A stretch of 64,000 nt of DNA from Hymenobacter sp. HSC-4F20 (GCF_019599275.1 NZ_JAHZTD010000001.1:744001-808000), one strand, 5' to 3'; numbered from the stretch's first letter, positions 18,563 to 28,467 are shown. Notes: generated by a model from the sequence alone, not told the origin. Made by a program: numbers and translations.

Positions 18563-19030
18563 ATGAAAATCCTTCTCTTTCTTTTCCTATTGCTTGCCCC
18601 GGGTTGGGCATTGGCACAAACAACCGCACCTGCTGCCGCCAGCGTCAATTTCTGCGGCCTCGACCTACCGTTGCCAGCTAACTGTTCCGCGGACTCCAAG
18701 TACTCGGTCCGCAGCCCCGAGTACCAGATGACCTGGATGTATCTGGATTACGGAATGCTGCGCACCTTTCCCGAGCAGTTTGTGCAGCAAATTCAGAAGA
18801 AGCACAAGCACACCGAGCGTCAGCCCCTGGAAGGGTTTATTCTGGATGCGCCCGCCAAAGGATTTCGCCTGAGCTACCCTACCGAGGGGGGAGGTATGGC
18901 CTACGAGCTGATTGCCTACGGAGTAGCTAAGGGCCAGCCGGTGATGGTTCAGCTGACGCTGGCTACGGATCCGGATAAAACGGCCGATTTGCCGGAACTG
19001 CCCCGGCAGGTGCTGCGCTTAACCAAGTAA
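18563..19030 (+). CDS. Small secreted protein of unknown function
   Basis: A 155-residue product with a clear signal peptide (MKILLFLFLLLAPGWALAQ, cleaved after about residue 19). The mature part has two or three cysteines (NFCGLDLPLPANCSAD) and mixed strand/helix character. No domain was recognised. It ends 26 bp before the convergent GH2 gene, with a short stem (AGCACCT/AGGTGCT) between. It has no obvious operon partner. Confidence 0.7.
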   Translation: MKILLFLFLLLAPGWALAQTTAPAAASVNFCGLDLPLPANCSADSKYSVRSPEYQMTWMYLDYGMLRTFPEQFVQQIQKKHKHTERQPLEGFILDAPAKGFRLSYPTEGGGMAYELIAYGVAKGQPVMVQLTLATDPDKTADLPELPRQVLRLTK

Positions 19031-19055
19031 GGGCAGCACCTGCCGAGGTAGGTGC

Positions 19056-20888
19056 TTACGAGCGGGCGTCGGCCGGAGGGCTTTGCGAAGCCAGCAGGCC
19101 GGCCGGTACCGACAGCTCGCCGGTGTGCGGGTCGAGCAAGCCGTTGCGCTCATCCTCAATGTTGGTGGCCTGAGTATACACGTCGCCGGCAATGGGACGC
19201 TTGCGCAACTCCAGCTTGAACTGCCTGATCCGCTCGGTGCGCTCCTCGGAGCCCTGGGGTCCGCCGTAGTCAGCAAAGCCAAATCCGCCCCACTCGCTGA
19301 CTATCAGGGGTTTTTGCCGACCGTAGAAGAACGGGTCACCAATAACCAAGGGTAGCACTGCTACGTTGTCCAAGTCGCCCTGCACCATGCGGTCCAGCAG
19401 CTCGGCCCAGCGCTCCAGCTCCGGCGTATATACGTGGGCCGTCAGTAGGTCCGATTTCAGCCGGCCCTCCTGGGAAATATGCTGCCACCCATCGTTATCC
19501 ACCACCAAGAACTGCGGGTGGTTGATGTGCATGTAGTGATACATGTCAACGATATAACGGCGGGTCTTGGGATTGGTGGCAATGTCCTGAGCGCCCCAGT
19601 CCTCGTTGTAGAGGCTCCAGATAACCACCGAGGGGTGCGACTCAATCAGGGCTAGCATGCGCAGCAGCTCGGCCTTATGGTTTTCCCGGCTTTTGGTGGT
19701 GGAAGAGTGAGGGCTGGGCACTTCTACCCATAGCAGCAGCCCTAGCTCATCGGCCAGGTTGTAAATGCGCGGGTCGACGCCGGCAATGTGCACCCGTACC
19801 AGGTTGCAGCCCAGGGCCTGCATAGCGTGCATGTGACGCTGCATCTCCTCATAGGTAGCCGTACCGGGCTGGTAGAGAATACCGTCGAGGTAAATGGGCT
19901 CGTTATTGAGGTACACGTACGTGCCGCGCGACTCAATTTTGCGAAGCCCAAAGTGAGTTTCAATTTCGGCAGAATAACCCTCACTATCAACAAGCTGCGC
20001 CACAAGGCGGTACAGGTTGGGTGAGCCGGGTGCCCAGAGCTTGGCCCCAGCCAGTTCCATTACCACCCGCTGCTGCCGCTGCCCGGCTTCCAGACGCAGG
20101 GAAAAGTCGGCGGTGGCCAGGGGCTGGGGCGTGGGAGCTACCCTATCGAACACCTGCAGGCGCAGGGTGTAGAGGCCAGGGTCGTGAATGCGGGTTGTGA
20201 GGTTGAAGCGCACCATCTGATCCTCAATGATGCTGTCGACGCCCACCCGGGAGCGGAGCCGGTTGCGTTCCACCATTTCCAGCCACACGCTTCGCACGGC
20301 CCCTGTATAGGTCTGGTACCAGATGCCGCCGCGCTTGTATACGTGCGACTCCTGCTTGCCCCGGGGCGTTTCCGCATCCATAGTGTCTACAATGCGCACG
20401 GTCAGGCGGTTAACGGGCCGCAGGTGCTCTTCACGCAACTCAAAGGAGAAGGAGGTGTACTCGCCGTAGTGGACTTCCTCACCCTCAATAGTTTTGAGTA
20501 GAAACCCATTCAGCCACACCCGGGTTTCGTAGCCGCAGGCCCCAAACGTGAGTTGAAACAAGGAGTGTGTCCCAGCGTCGCCGCGCTCGGGGAGGGCGAA
20601 TTCCCGCTCGTACCACACCACCACTTTGTCTTGCCACTGCGGAGCCTGGGGTTGATCCTGGGCCATGTGTTCCTCTACCGAGCCGGGCCAGTGGGCCGTT
20701 CGCTCGTAGGGATGGGCCAAGTACCAGCCGTCGCGCAATCCGGTGTCGTCGGGGTCCAGGGCAAAGCGCCATTCCCCATCCAGCAGCAAGTAATTATTGG
20801 AACGAAGAACGGCGCGGGGCAGGGGGTTGGCCGTCCGGACGTCGTTCTGGCTAGTTGAAAAACCATAGTTAGAGGCAGACGAAGGCAT
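19056..20888 (-). CDS. Glycoside hydrolase family 2 protein
   Basis: Retaining glycosidase of the beta-galactosidase/beta-glucuronidase family. The start chosen (MPSSASNYGF) gives 610 residues without a signal peptide, so it is probably cytoplasmic. An N-terminal sugar-binding jelly roll (LLLDGEWRFALDPDDTG, about 25) is followed by an immunoglobulin-like domain and a TIM barrel. The acid/base Glu lies in WSLYNEDWG and the nucleophile Glu in IVSEWGGFGFADYGG. The substrate cannot be told from sequence. An upstream open extension of 31 codons lacks domain features. It follows a terminator, so it is likely transcribed alone. Confidence 0.88.
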   Translation of the reverse strand: MPSSASNYGFSTSQNDVRTANPLPRAVLRSNNYLLLDGEWRFALDPDDTGLRDGWYLAHPYERTAHWPGSVEEHMAQDQPQAPQWQDKVVVWYEREFALPERGDAGTHSLFQLTFGACGYETRVWLNGFLLKTIEGEEVHYGEYTSFSFELREEHLRPVNRLTVRIVDTMDAETPRGKQESHVYKRGGIWYQTYTGAVRSVWLEMVERNRLRSRVGVDSIIEDQMVRFNLTTRIHDPGLYTLRLQVFDRVAPTPQPLATADFSLRLEAGQRQQRVVMELAGAKLWAPGSPNLYRLVAQLVDSEGYSAEIETHFGLRKIESRGTYVYLNNEPIYLDGILYQPGTATYEEMQRHMHAMQALGCNLVRVHIAGVDPRIYNLADELGLLLWVEVPSPHSSTTKSRENHKAELLRMLALIESHPSVVIWSLYNEDWGAQDIATNPKTRRYIVDMYHYMHINHPQFLVVDNDGWQHISQEGRLKSDLLTAHVYTPELERWAELLDRMVQGDLDNVAVLPLVIGDPFFYGRQKPLIVSEWGGFGFADYGGPQGSEERTERIRQFKLELRKRPIAGDVYTQATNIEDERNGLLDPHTGELSVPAGLLASQSPPADARS

Positions 20889-20965
20889 AACAGCAAGGTT
20901 GGTGTGAACTGCTACAAACGAGTTTGGGGCCGGGCCGGATACCTCGCCTGGCAGATAAAAGGCAA

Positions 20966-21000
20966 AAAAGCTCCGCAGCAACTATGTTGGCGGAGCTTTT
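20966..21000 (-). terminator. Terminator after the 425-residue secreted-protein gene
   Basis: AAAAGCTCCGC (20966-20976) pairs with GCGGAGCTTTT (20990-21000); on the minus strand the stem is followed by Ts. It separates the gene ending at 21037 from the GH2 gene. Confidence 0.8.
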
Positions 21001-21036
21001 ACTGCTGAAAATCAGAGGGGTAGCTGCGGAGGTGGC

Positions 21037-22314
21037 TTAGGTTTTTTGCTTCTTCTTTTTGGCCGCCGGGAACAGTACGTTATTGAGAATGAGCCGGTAG
21101 CCCGGCGAGTTGGGGTGCAGGGCCAGGTCGGTGGGTTCTTCTTCCACGAAGTGCTGGTAATCCTCGGGGTCATGGCCGCCGTAAAATGTCCAAGTGCCCT
21201 TGCCCAGCGTGCCGTGCATGTAGCGCACCTCGCCCGAGGCCTTGTTGTCACCCATTACCACCACGTCGGGCTTGATCAGCGACTTACGGAAGGCCGTGGT
21301 TTGGCCCATAAACCCTTTGATGGTGCGCTCGTGGTCCTGGGTGAGCATGGTGGGTACGGGGTCGTACTTAGCCGAGAAGGTGAAGAGCTGGAAGTAGTCG
21401 TTGTCTTCGTAAACGCGCCGCTCGCGCGGGTCCATGTCAATGTCGGAGTACTCGTATTCCAGCGGGTCGCGCACCAGGTGGAAGTTCTGGAAGGCCAGGG
21501 TACGGTTGAAGTTCAGCTTGGACTGCGCGGCTGGGTCGGCCGGGTCTCCGTCGTACATACCTTCTACCATGTCCACGCCCAGGCCGGCCAGGGCAATGTC
21601 GTAGGAGTCGGTGGCCGAGCACATGGCAAACTGAAAGCCGCCGCCGGCAATGAACTCCTGCATTTTCACCACCACGGCCGCTTTCATCAGGCTTACTTTG
21701 CTAAAGCCGTTGCGCTTGGCCGTGGCTTCCGACTCGCGCTGCTGCTGCTGATACCAGGGGCGGCTGCTGTAGTTGCGGTAAAACTTGCCGTACTGGCCCG
21801 TGAAGTCTTCGTGGTGCAGGTGCAGCCAGTCGTACTTAGGCAGGTCGCCGCGCAGTACTTCGTCGTCGTAAATCTGAGTGTAAGGAATTTCGGCGTAGGT
21901 CAGCACCAGGGTTACGGCATCGTCCCAGGGTTGCTTGCCTTTGGGCGTGTACACTGCAATCTTGGGCACCTTCTCCAGCTTCATCACGTCCATGTTGGCG
22001 TTCGGGTCAGCTATTTCGGAGAGGATGCTGGTGTACTGGGCCTCGCTGATTACCTGATAAGTGATGCCGCGTACGGCCATTTCGTTTTCGGCGCCGGGAG
22101 TTACCGCACACGCAAACGAGCCGCCGCGGTAATTCAGGAGCCAGTCCACCTCCACCTGCTTGCCCAGCAGCCAATAGGCCACCCCGTAGGCTTTCAGATG
22201 CTCCTTCTGGGTGTTATCCATCGGGATGAAGATATGGTTGGCCCAGGCCGCAGCCGGCTGCAGCGCGACCGTAGCCAGCAGCAGAAGTAAGGCGAACAGA
22301 CGAGAAAAAGTCAT
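21037..22314 (-). CDS. Conserved secreted protein, usually mislabelled asparagine synthetase B
   Basis: A 425-residue protein with a signal peptide (about residues 1-25, ending WANH). It belongs to a Bacteroidota family often named asparagine synthetase B, opening [21 protein letters not shown]. It lacks the features of AsnB: there is no N-terminal catalytic Cys2 and no SGGxDS ATP-pyrophosphatase loop. Segments like [38 protein letters not shown] and [13 protein letters not shown] suggest a glutamine-amidotransferase-like or ThuA-like fold, as inference. The tail is Lys-rich. The true function is unknown. The gene is followed by its own terminator. Confidence 0.8.
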   Translation of the reverse strand: MTFSRLFALLLLLATVALQPAAAWANHIFIPMDNTQKEHLKAYGVAYWLLGKQVEVDWLLNYRGGSFACAVTPGAENEMAVRGITYQVISEAQYTSILSEIADPNANMDVMKLEKVPKIAVYTPKGKQPWDDAVTLVLTYAEIPYTQIYDDEVLRGDLPKYDWLHLHHEDFTGQYGKFYRNYSSRPWYQQQQRESEATAKRNGFSKVSLMKAAVVVKMQEFIAGGGFQFAMCSATDSYDIALAGLGVDMVEGMYDGDPADPAAQSKLNFNRTLAFQNFHLVRDPLEYEYSDIDMDPRERRVYEDNDYFQLFTFSAKYDPVPTMLTQDHERTIKGFMGQTTAFRKSLIKPDVVVMGDNKASGEVRYMHGTLGKGTWTFYGGHDPEDYQHFVEEEPTDLALHPNSPGYRLILNNVLFPAAKKKKQKT

Positions 22315-22567
22315 ACGAAACAGGCAAAGGGTGGAGCTTTCGGGAGCAGGCTGCTACCCCTGGCAAGGCTACAAACCAAAGCAAGGGCCGGAATCTGTGG
22401 AACCCGAAAAATCCGGCTACATCCGTGATTCTAAAGGTAACAAATGGCAGCGGGAGTTTACACGAAACCCCTTACCTTGCGAGACCGGGCGCATCTGCCC
22501 ACGCACTCCAGAAGGCCAGATTAACTGGCCTGAGTTCTGCGCACCGCGTCTACTTGTTGCCTGCCCT

Positions 22568-23806
22568 ATGCATCTGCTGGAAAACATCAAAGAGGCTTTT
22601 CGTTCCATCAACAGCAACCTGCTGCGTACCATCCTCACGGCCCTTATTGTGAGCATTGGCATTATGTCGTTGGTAGGCATCCTGACGGCCATTGATGTAA
22701 TGAAGTACTCGCTGAACCAGACGTTTGCCAGTCTTGGGGCTAACTCCTTTGAAATGAAGGCGAAGGGCTATGCCAACCGTTCTCGAAGGGGCGGGGTGAA
22801 GGGCAAGGTGTATCCGCCAATTAGCCTGCTGCAAGCTAAAAAGTACAAGGAAACCTTGGGCGACGAAGCGCAGGTAGGAGTATCGGCATTCATTTCCGGG
22901 GTTACCGAAGTCAAGGCGAACGGGCAGAAAACGAATCCCAACATTCAGGTAGTGGCCGGCGACGAAAACTACCTGCGTATTCAAAGCTATAACCTCGGCA
23001 TTGGGCGTACTTTCTCGCCGCTGGAATTAAATAACGGAGCCAACGTAGCCATTATTGGCTCCGAGGTGAAAGACAAGCTCTACCCCACGGAAAGCGTCCT
23101 GAGCAAATACGTGTACCTGATGGGCCGCCGGTTTATGGTGGTGGGCGTGCTGGAGAAAAGTGGAAGTAGCGGCCAGGGCGGCGGTGCCGACCGACTGGTA
23201 CTGATTCCACTGGAAACCGGCAACCAGCTACCCCGCCAGCGTGAGCTAACCTTCGACGTGAAAACGGCCACCTCCGACCCCAACCAGCTGACTTATCTCA
23301 CGGGCCAGGCCACCGGCATTATGCGCGCCGTGCGCCACGATGCCCTGGGCCAGGAAGACAGCTTCGAGGTGGAGCGCTCCGACTCCATGGCCGCCAAGCT
23401 CGATGAGCTTTCGGGGGGCTTGAAAATTGGCGGGTTTCTGGTGGGCTTTATTACCCTGCTCGGGGCCAGCATTGCCCTCATGAATATCATGATGGTATCG
23501 GTGACGGAGCGCACCCGGGAAATCGGAATTCGAAAGGCGCTGGGCGCTACCTCCCTGCAAATCCGCCAGCAGTTCCTGATCGAAGCCATTGTCATTTGTG
23601 TGATGGGCGGGCTGCTGGGCATTGTACTCGGGGTAGGGGGCGGCAACCTGCTCACGGTATTTATGGAGCAAGGGGGCTTCATTGTACCTTGGCTCTGGAT
23701 GTCGTTGGGGTTGCTGATTTGTATCACCGTTGGGCTGGCTTCGGGCTACTACCCCGCCAGCAAAGCCGCTGCCCTGGACCCCATCGAGTCTTTGCGCTTC
23801 GAGTAA
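22568..23806 (+). CDS. ABC transporter permease, MacB/FtsX type
   Basis: Inner-membrane permease of a mechanotransmission-type ABC system. The start chosen ([10 protein letters not shown]) gives 412 residues; the frame is open for 119 more codons upstream but without plausible protein features. The first membrane helix is about residues 20-42, then a large periplasmic MacB-like domain (45-280), then three helices (about 285-310, 340-365, 372-395). The FtsX signature [20 protein letters not shown] is present. No ATPase gene is adjacent, so the partner must be elsewhere. Confidence 0.9.
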   Translation: MHLLENIKEAFRSINSNLLRTILTALIVSIGIMSLVGILTAIDVMKYSLNQTFASLGANSFEMKAKGYANRSRRGGVKGKVYPPISLLQAKKYKETLGDEAQVGVSAFISGVTEVKANGQKTNPNIQVVAGDENYLRIQSYNLGIGRTFSPLELNNGANVAIIGSEVKDKLYPTESVLSKYVYLMGRRFMVVGVLEKSGSSGQGGGADRLVLIPLETGNQLPRQRELTFDVKTATSDPNQLTYLTGQATGIMRAVRHDALGQEDSFEVERSDSMAAKLDELSGGLKIGGFLVGFITLLGASIALMNIMMVSVTERTREIGIRKALGATSLQIRQQFLIEAIVICVMGGLLGIVLGVGGGNLLTVFMEQGGFIVPWLWMSLGLLICITVGLASGYYPASKAAALDPIESLRFE

Positions 23807-23833
23807 AATTCGCCTTTGGGTTGGGTGCGGCCA

Positions 23834-24675
23834 ATGAAACGGCTTGTCATGTTATGCCTGGACTTGCTCGGAAGCAGGATAAGGGCAGAAGCTCAGGCTC
23901 TAGCCCGTGGGCAGGCCCGGGTATTCGCTGGCCCTACTACCGGCGAAGCGGAGCGCTTCCAGGTACCGCAGGTCTGGCTGCCCGATGCTACCGTAGCCCG
24001 GCGTATTAATCGGCAGCTACTAGGCTACGTCACTAGCTATAGCAGCGCGGTAGATAAACCGCCAGTCCGCGCCGGCAACTGGCCCAGGTTGCGCGGGAGT
24101 GCTGCTCTGATAAAGACCGAAAAACCTGGTGGGGTGAGGGCAACGGCCTGACTGGCCTTGCCTATGGAGTGCTGCTCAACCAGAAGTATTTGCTCTCGCT
24201 GGAATTTCGCCAGGGGTACCAGGGGTTTGAGCAGCCCGATACCAACCACCTGACGTTCGAGCTGCGCACCGGCCGTTTGCTCACCTTGGCTGATGTAGTA
24301 GCCGACTCGTCCGCTCAGCTGGGCCGGCGGCTGCAAGCTGCCCTTAGCCGCCGCCTACGCGACAACCTGGCTGACGTAGCCGCCACCTACGGCGATTCTA
24401 CGCAGCTTGCCCATGTGGCTGGGGGTGAGTGGTACGACAATGAAGACTAGAGCCCTACCCCTAAGCGCAGGCTACACCTCGATACAGCCGACAGGGCCAA
24501 AGCTAGCGTCACAGACTTTGCCCTGTGCCCCGATGTGCTACTACCATTCCACTACGTAAGTATAGCGCGCTATAATTTCGAGTTCTTGCCCGGTGAAACG
24601 TACGTATTTCCCTTTGCCAACCTCCAGCTGCGGCCCCTGCTACAGCCCGTAGCAAAAGCCAAGAAAGAAAAATAG
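23834..24675 (+). pseudogene. Broken gene for a DUF3298-like protein
   Basis: Three segments form one protein if two lesions are repaired. 23834 to about 24050 encodes MKRLVMLCLDLLG... to VTSYSSAVD in one frame. A one-base shift near 24050-24060 moves to the frame SPRRQLAQVARECCSDKDRK, which runs on with LLSLEFRQGYQGFEQPDTN and LTFELRTGRLLTLADVV, a motif like the DUF3298/RsiV C-terminal domain. A TAG at 24448-24450 then interrupts it, but the same frame continues to 24675 with IARYNFEFLPGETYVFPFAN. It is read as a recent pseudogene. The N-terminus no longer has a clean signal peptide. Confidence 0.75.
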
Positions 24676-24712
24676 CAGAGCGTCATAGTAATAAGATGTA
24701 CGCTGCTTTGTA

Positions 24713-24720
24713 TACATTTG
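24713..24720 (+). promoter_or_regulatory. -7 box TACATTTG of the XRE-type gene
   Basis: Exact TAnnTTTG, 21 bp before the chosen ATG at 24742. No TTG was found at -33. Confidence 0.5.
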
Positions 24721-24741
24721 CGAAATAAATCATTTGGGCAA

Positions 24742-25431
24742 ATGGCAAATACGGAAACAGTTGGGCAACGATTTGTAGCGTTGATTTCTCATTTGGGCAT
24801 AAGTAAAAATGCCTTTGCTGCATCCCTAGACAAAACCGCTACGGTTATCCAACATCTTGTGGATGAACGGAATAAACCTGGTTTTGACCTTTTATGTAAA
24901 GTATTCGAAGTTTATCCAAGTGTTTCAAAGGGTTGGTTGTTACAAGGTATCGGGCCTATGCTGATTGAAGAAGATTCCACCTCCGCTCAGCTAAGTTCAC
25001 CGCCCAGCAGCCCGGCTCCCCATCATGAAAGAGTAGCTAATACTCTAGCTGCTGCCACGGTTGCTACCTCTGCAGCAGCCCCAGCAATTGCGGCTGCTCC
25101 CGTTGCTATGCCTGCTGCAGTACCAGCAGCATCTCCTGAGCCGGTTGCAGCACCAACGCCGGCCCCTTCTAATTCTGGAGCAGCTGATGTGCCTAGCCAA
25201 GTAGCCGCCGAAATGCCCACCCCGATTGCCAGCCCACTATCCCCAAATGCTTCAGTACCCAGCGTGGCTCCCGCTGCCCCAGCGGCTGATACCAGCTGGC
25301 AAACTGCTCTGTACACCCAGCAAATGGCTCATCAACTGGCTCTAGCCGAGCTGCGCAATCAACATTTGCAGGAACAGCAGCGCCTGATGCAACAGATGAT
25401 GGACTTGATGCAGCGGCAGCTCACCCGCTAA
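24742..25431 (+). CDS. Helix-turn-helix protein with Ala/Pro-rich tail
   Basis: Putative DNA-binding protein of 229 residues. Residues 1-75 resemble the XRE/phage-repressor-like fold seen in many Bacteroidota (VGQRFVALISHLGISKNAFAASL, with LLQGIGPMLIEE at the end of the domain). About 80-185 is low-complexity Ala/Pro/Val. The end is a Gln/Met/Leu-rich coiled coil (about 190-228), likely for oligomerisation. The first 240 bp are clearly richer in A/T than the surroundings, hinting at acquired DNA. The start MANTETVG follows a perfect -7 box. It ends at a bidirectional terminator shared with mtaB. Confidence 0.75.
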   Translation: MANTETVGQRFVALISHLGISKNAFAASLDKTATVIQHLVDERNKPGFDLLCKVFEVYPSVSKGWLLQGIGPMLIEEDSTSAQLSSPPSSPAPHHERVANTLAAATVATSAAAPAIAAAPVAMPAAVPAASPEPVAAPTPAPSNSGAADVPSQVAAEMPTPIASPLSPNASVPSVAPAAPAADTSWQTALYTQQMAHQLALAELRNQHLQEQQRLMQQMMDLMQRQLTR

Positions 25432-25451
25432 TAGTATTCTGCAGAATTCAC

Positions 25452-25489
25452 AAAAAACCGCCCCGATAGATCTATCGAGGCGGTTTTTT
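25452..25489. terminator. Bidirectional terminator
   Basis: AAAAAACCGCC at the left and GGCGGTTTTTT at the right enclose a second stem, CGATAGATCTATCG, giving one long hairpin. It serves the converging helix-turn-helix gene and mtaB. Confidence 0.9.
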
Positions 25490-25513
25490 CATTTGGTAAA
25501 TAGCGCTAGCCGC

Positions 25514-26854
25514 TTAGTGCTGAAACACTTCAATGCCTACCTCTTCGGCTTCCATGAGATTCTGAGGATTCACGGAGGTCAGACGTAGCCGTTTCATTTC
25601 TCCTACCAGCAGTGGATCATATTTCGCCGTGACGCGGATGTAATTGGGCGTAAAGCCTTCCATTTGGCCATTCGTCACGTCATCCTCGAAAAGCACCTGC
25701 GTTTCGGCGCCTACGTGCTGCTCGTAGAAGTAGCGCTTTTTCTTTTCCGAAAGGCCGCGCAACTGGGTGGTACGCTCATGGCGGTGGCGGTCCTGCACCC
25801 GGCCGGGCAGGGTAGGAGCCAGTGTATTTTCGCGCTCCGAGTACGGAAATACGTGCAGGTAACTAACATCCAGCTCGTTTAAGAACTGGTAGGTTTCCAG
25901 AAAATCCGCTTCCGTTTCGCCGGGGAAGCCCACAATAACATCAACGCCAATGCAGGCGTGGGGCATCACTTCCTTGATCAGAGCGACGCGCTCCTGGTAC
26001 AGCTCGCGGCGGTAGCGGCGGCGCATCAGGCCCAGAATCTTGTTGGAGCCCGACTGCAGTGGGATGTGGAAGTGGGGCATAAACCGCTTCGACCGGGCCA
26101 CGAAGCGGATAATCTCGTCTGAGAGCAGGTTCGGCTCGCACGAGCTGATGCGGAACCGCTCGATGCCTTCCACTTCATCGAGGGCGCGCACCAGGTCATA
26201 GAAATTTTCTTTCCGCTCCCGCTCTGGACCCTGCAGGCCAAAGTCGCCGAGGTTAACGCCCGTCAGCACAATTTCCTTGACGCCGGTTTCGGCCAGCTTT
26301 TCTACCCGCTCCACCACGCTCTGTACCGAGTTAGAGCGGCTCTTGCCCCGGGCCAGCGGAATGGTGCAGAACGAGCAGGAATAGTCGCAGCCGTCCTGCA
26401 CTTTCAGGAAGGTGCGGGTCCGGTCGCCGTAGCTGTGGGCCGCGTGAAACTCGGTGGCTTCCGAAATCGGGGAGGCAAACACCTGGCCCGGCTGCCCGGC
26501 GGCAGGCTTCTGGAAACCCGCCAGGGTTTCTACCAGCTGAAACTTCTCGGCGGCGCCCAGCACGGCGTGCACCCCCGGAATTTCGGCAATTTCCTGGGGC
26601 TTAAGCTGGGCGTAACAGCCCACAATGGCCACAAAAGCCTCGGGGTTGTGCTTTAGCGCTTCCTTCACCACCTTACGGCACTTGCGGTCGGCGTGGTCCG
26701 TAACGGAGCAGGTATTAATGACGTAGATGTCGGCCGCCTCCTCGAAGGCCGCTTTCACGAAGCCGTGCTCCTCAAACTGCCGACCAATGGCCGAGGTTTC
26801 GGAGAAGTTGAGCTTGCAGCCCAACGTATAAAAGGCAACTTTTCTGGTTTCCAT
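25514..26854 (-). CDS. mtaB: tRNA t6A37 methylthiotransferase MtaB
   Basis: Radical-SAM enzyme that converts t6A37 to ms2t6A37 in tRNAs reading ANN codons. The start chosen (METRKVAFYTLGCK) gives 446 residues; the 53 codons before it are not protein-like. Cluster cysteines lie in YTLGCKLNFSET, INTCSVTDHAD and AIVGCYAQLK. The radical-SAM motif is DGCDYSCSFCTIP, followed by ARGKSRS, typical of MtaB rather than MiaB. A C-terminal TRAM domain is present. A -7 box lies 11 bp before the ATG, so the leader is very short. Confidence 0.95.
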   Translation of the reverse strand: METRKVAFYTLGCKLNFSETSAIGRQFEEHGFVKAAFEEAADIYVINTCSVTDHADRKCRKVVKEALKHNPEAFVAIVGCYAQLKPQEIAEIPGVHAVLGAAEKFQLVETLAGFQKPAAGQPGQVFASPISEATEFHAAHSYGDRTRTFLKVQDGCDYSCSFCTIPLARGKSRSNSVQSVVERVEKLAETGVKEIVLTGVNLGDFGLQGPERERKENFYDLVRALDEVEGIERFRISSCEPNLLSDEIIRFVARSKRFMPHFHIPLQSGSNKILGLMRRRYRRELYQERVALIKEVMPHACIGVDVIVGFPGETEADFLETYQFLNELDVSYLHVFPYSERENTLAPTLPGRVQDRHRHERTTQLRGLSEKKKRYFYEQHVGAETQVLFEDDVTNGQMEGFTPNYIRVTAKYDPLLVGEMKRLRLTSVNPQNLMEAEEVGIEVFQH

Positions 26855-26865
26855 AAGCAAGACCA

Positions 26866-26873
26866 CAAAGATA
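26866..26873 (-). promoter_or_regulatory. mtaB promoter -7 box TATCTTTG
   Basis: Exact TAnnTTTG on the minus strand ending 11 bp before the chosen ATG. It excludes the longer upstream frame as part of the gene. Confidence 0.55.
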
Positions 26874-27121
26874 CTAGGTAGGGTTGGATAGCGCATAGCA
26901 AGGCCGGAGAAAGGCCCTACCCCAAGAGTAGGTAGGAAACCTGCTTTTTCCCCGCTAGCCCCACAGGAAATAAGCAGACAAGTATCGGCTGCGTTGCGTT
27001 CTTGTGTATGCAAAGTTGATCGGTGTGCGCTCCGTCAGCTTTCAGGTTGCGGAGGTCGAATTTTGGTTACATTTTTCAGGCAAAATTCCCTCGTAGAGCT
27101 TCCTTGTGGCTTACTTGCCGG

Positions 27122-27997
27122 ATGCCTGCACCCCGCTCCATTCTCGCCCTACTACCCGCTACCCCCAACCACGCCCAGGACCTGCCTATTATGCAGCCGC
27201 TGCCCTCGGAGCGGCTGCCGGCTCTGGATCCGTTTCTGCTGCTGCATCATATCGGGCCGGTGACGTTTGAGCCCTACAACGATGGGCTCCCGTTTGGGCC
27301 GCATCCGCACCGCGGCTTCGAAACCGTGACCCTGGTGCTGGAAGGTGAGGTCGAGCACCAGGACAGCCGCGGCAATTATGGTACGGTGGGGGCAGGGGGT
27401 GTGCAATGGATGACGGCTGCCCGCGGCATTATTCACGCCGAAAACCTGCCGGCCGATTTGCGCCGCCGTGGAGGCCGGCTGGAGCTGCTGCAGTTGTGGC
27501 TAAACCTGCCAGCCGCCCGCAAAATGGAACAGCCCGCCTACCACAACCTGCCTGCCGAACGCCTCCCGCTACTACAACCAGCAGAAGGCGTCCAACTCAC
27601 GGTCGTTGCCGGCGAGTGGAGCGGCGTCCGGGGGCCGGTGCCTTCCTTACTGCCCGGTTTGCGGCTGGCTTTCCTGCGCCTGGCCCCAACCGCCAGCTAC
27701 ACTACCCTCATCGGCCCTTCGGAAACCGTGCTGTGCTACGTAGTGCGGGGCGAGGTAGTGCTGCAAAATCAGCCGGTATCTGCTCAGACGCTGGTAGAGT
27801 TTGCGGCCGAAGGAGAAGAAATTACCTTTTGTGCCTCCTCCGACGTGGTGGTGCTACTGGCGGCTGCCCCTCCGCTCCGCGAGCCGGTGGTGCAGCAGGG
27901 GCCCTACGTCATGAACACGACTACTCAGGTAATGGAAGCCATGCGCGACTATGCCCTGGGCCGGATGGGCGTATTTATTCCCTACTACCCCGGCTAA
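27122..27997 (+). CDS. Pirin family protein
   Basis: Cupin-type metal-binding protein; some relatives act as quercetin dioxygenases or redox sensors. The start chosen (MPAPRSILAL) gives 291 residues. The N-terminal cupin has the metal motif HPHRGFETVTLVLEGEVEHQDS (the His-x-His pair about residue 59) and a later Glu in RGIIHAENLP. The C-terminal cupin half is at about 170-270. The substrate is unknown. The gene has no co-directional partner. Confidence 0.92.
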   Translation: MPAPRSILALLPATPNHAQDLPIMQPLPSERLPALDPFLLLHHIGPVTFEPYNDGLPFGPHPHRGFETVTLVLEGEVEHQDSRGNYGTVGAGGVQWMTAARGIIHAENLPADLRRRGGRLELLQLWLNLPAARKMEQPAYHNLPAERLPLLQPAEGVQLTVVAGEWSGVRGPVPSLLPGLRLAFLRLAPTASYTTLIGPSETVLCYVVRGEVVLQNQPVSAQTLVEFAAEGEEITFCASSDVVVLLAAAPPLREPVVQQGPYVMNTTTQVMEAMRDYALGRMGVFIPYYPG

Positions 27998-28053
27998 GTG
28001 GCAAAGCCCTGCTGCTGGGCTCTGCGTTGGCGCACCCAGCAGCTCCGGCTGCT

Positions 28054-28422
28054 TTATCTGCCAGTAGGGAGCCGCTCCCGAATCAGCTGCATGAGCTCCG
28101 GCAAATCAAGCTGCCGGAGCTGCTGGGCCGATAGAAATACCTGCCACGGAGTCGGCTCGGCTTCGCGCCAGAATATGGCGGGCAAGGCTTCGGAGGCCAA
28201 AGCAGGGTAGTGTTGTCGGAGTTCGTTGCGGTGCAGGAAGGAGGTGCGAGCCGGCAGATTTTTAAGAAAGGCGCGCCACTCCGGCCGCATACTCACCGCT
28301 CCGTACGTAACAGCGCACAAGGAACAGGAGTACGTAGCCGGGGCCAGCGTTTTATGCAAGGTGTCTAGCAGGGCATTGCCCAGGCCAGAGTCGGCGTTAT
28401 ACACAAATAACAACTCACTCAT
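28054..28422 (-). CDS. Small conserved protein with CxxC motif
   Basis: A 122-residue cytoplasmic protein opening ELLFVYNADSGLGNALLDTLHK, followed by YSCSLCAVTYGAVSMRPEW. It resembles a widespread small family in Bacteroidota and Proteobacteria of unknown function; the CxxC pair after a short conserved N-terminus suggests a metal or thiol site. No function is assigned. It sits in a short gap between pirin (convergent) and the sulfatase gene on the same strand. Confidence 0.7.
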   Translation of the reverse strand: MSELLFVYNADSGLGNALLDTLHKTLAPATYSCSLCAVTYGAVSMRPEWRAFLKNLPARTSFLHRNELRQHYPALASEALPAIFWREAEPTPWQVFLSAQQLRQLDLPELMQLIRERLPTGR

Positions 28423-28467
28423 GTAGCTGGTGCTGGCTTTCGGACAGTGAAGGGGGTAGGCGGCCCG

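Noticed and set aside
21046..22290. 414-codon plus-strand frame opposite the secreted-protein gene
   Set aside because: The minus-strand product has a signal peptide and conserved family segments; the plus frame is His/Val-rich shadow sequence.
13985..24450. TAG read through as an amino acid (two genes with in-frame TAG)
   Set aside because: Both genes also have frameshifts, and healthy genes here, such as miaE, end with TAG.
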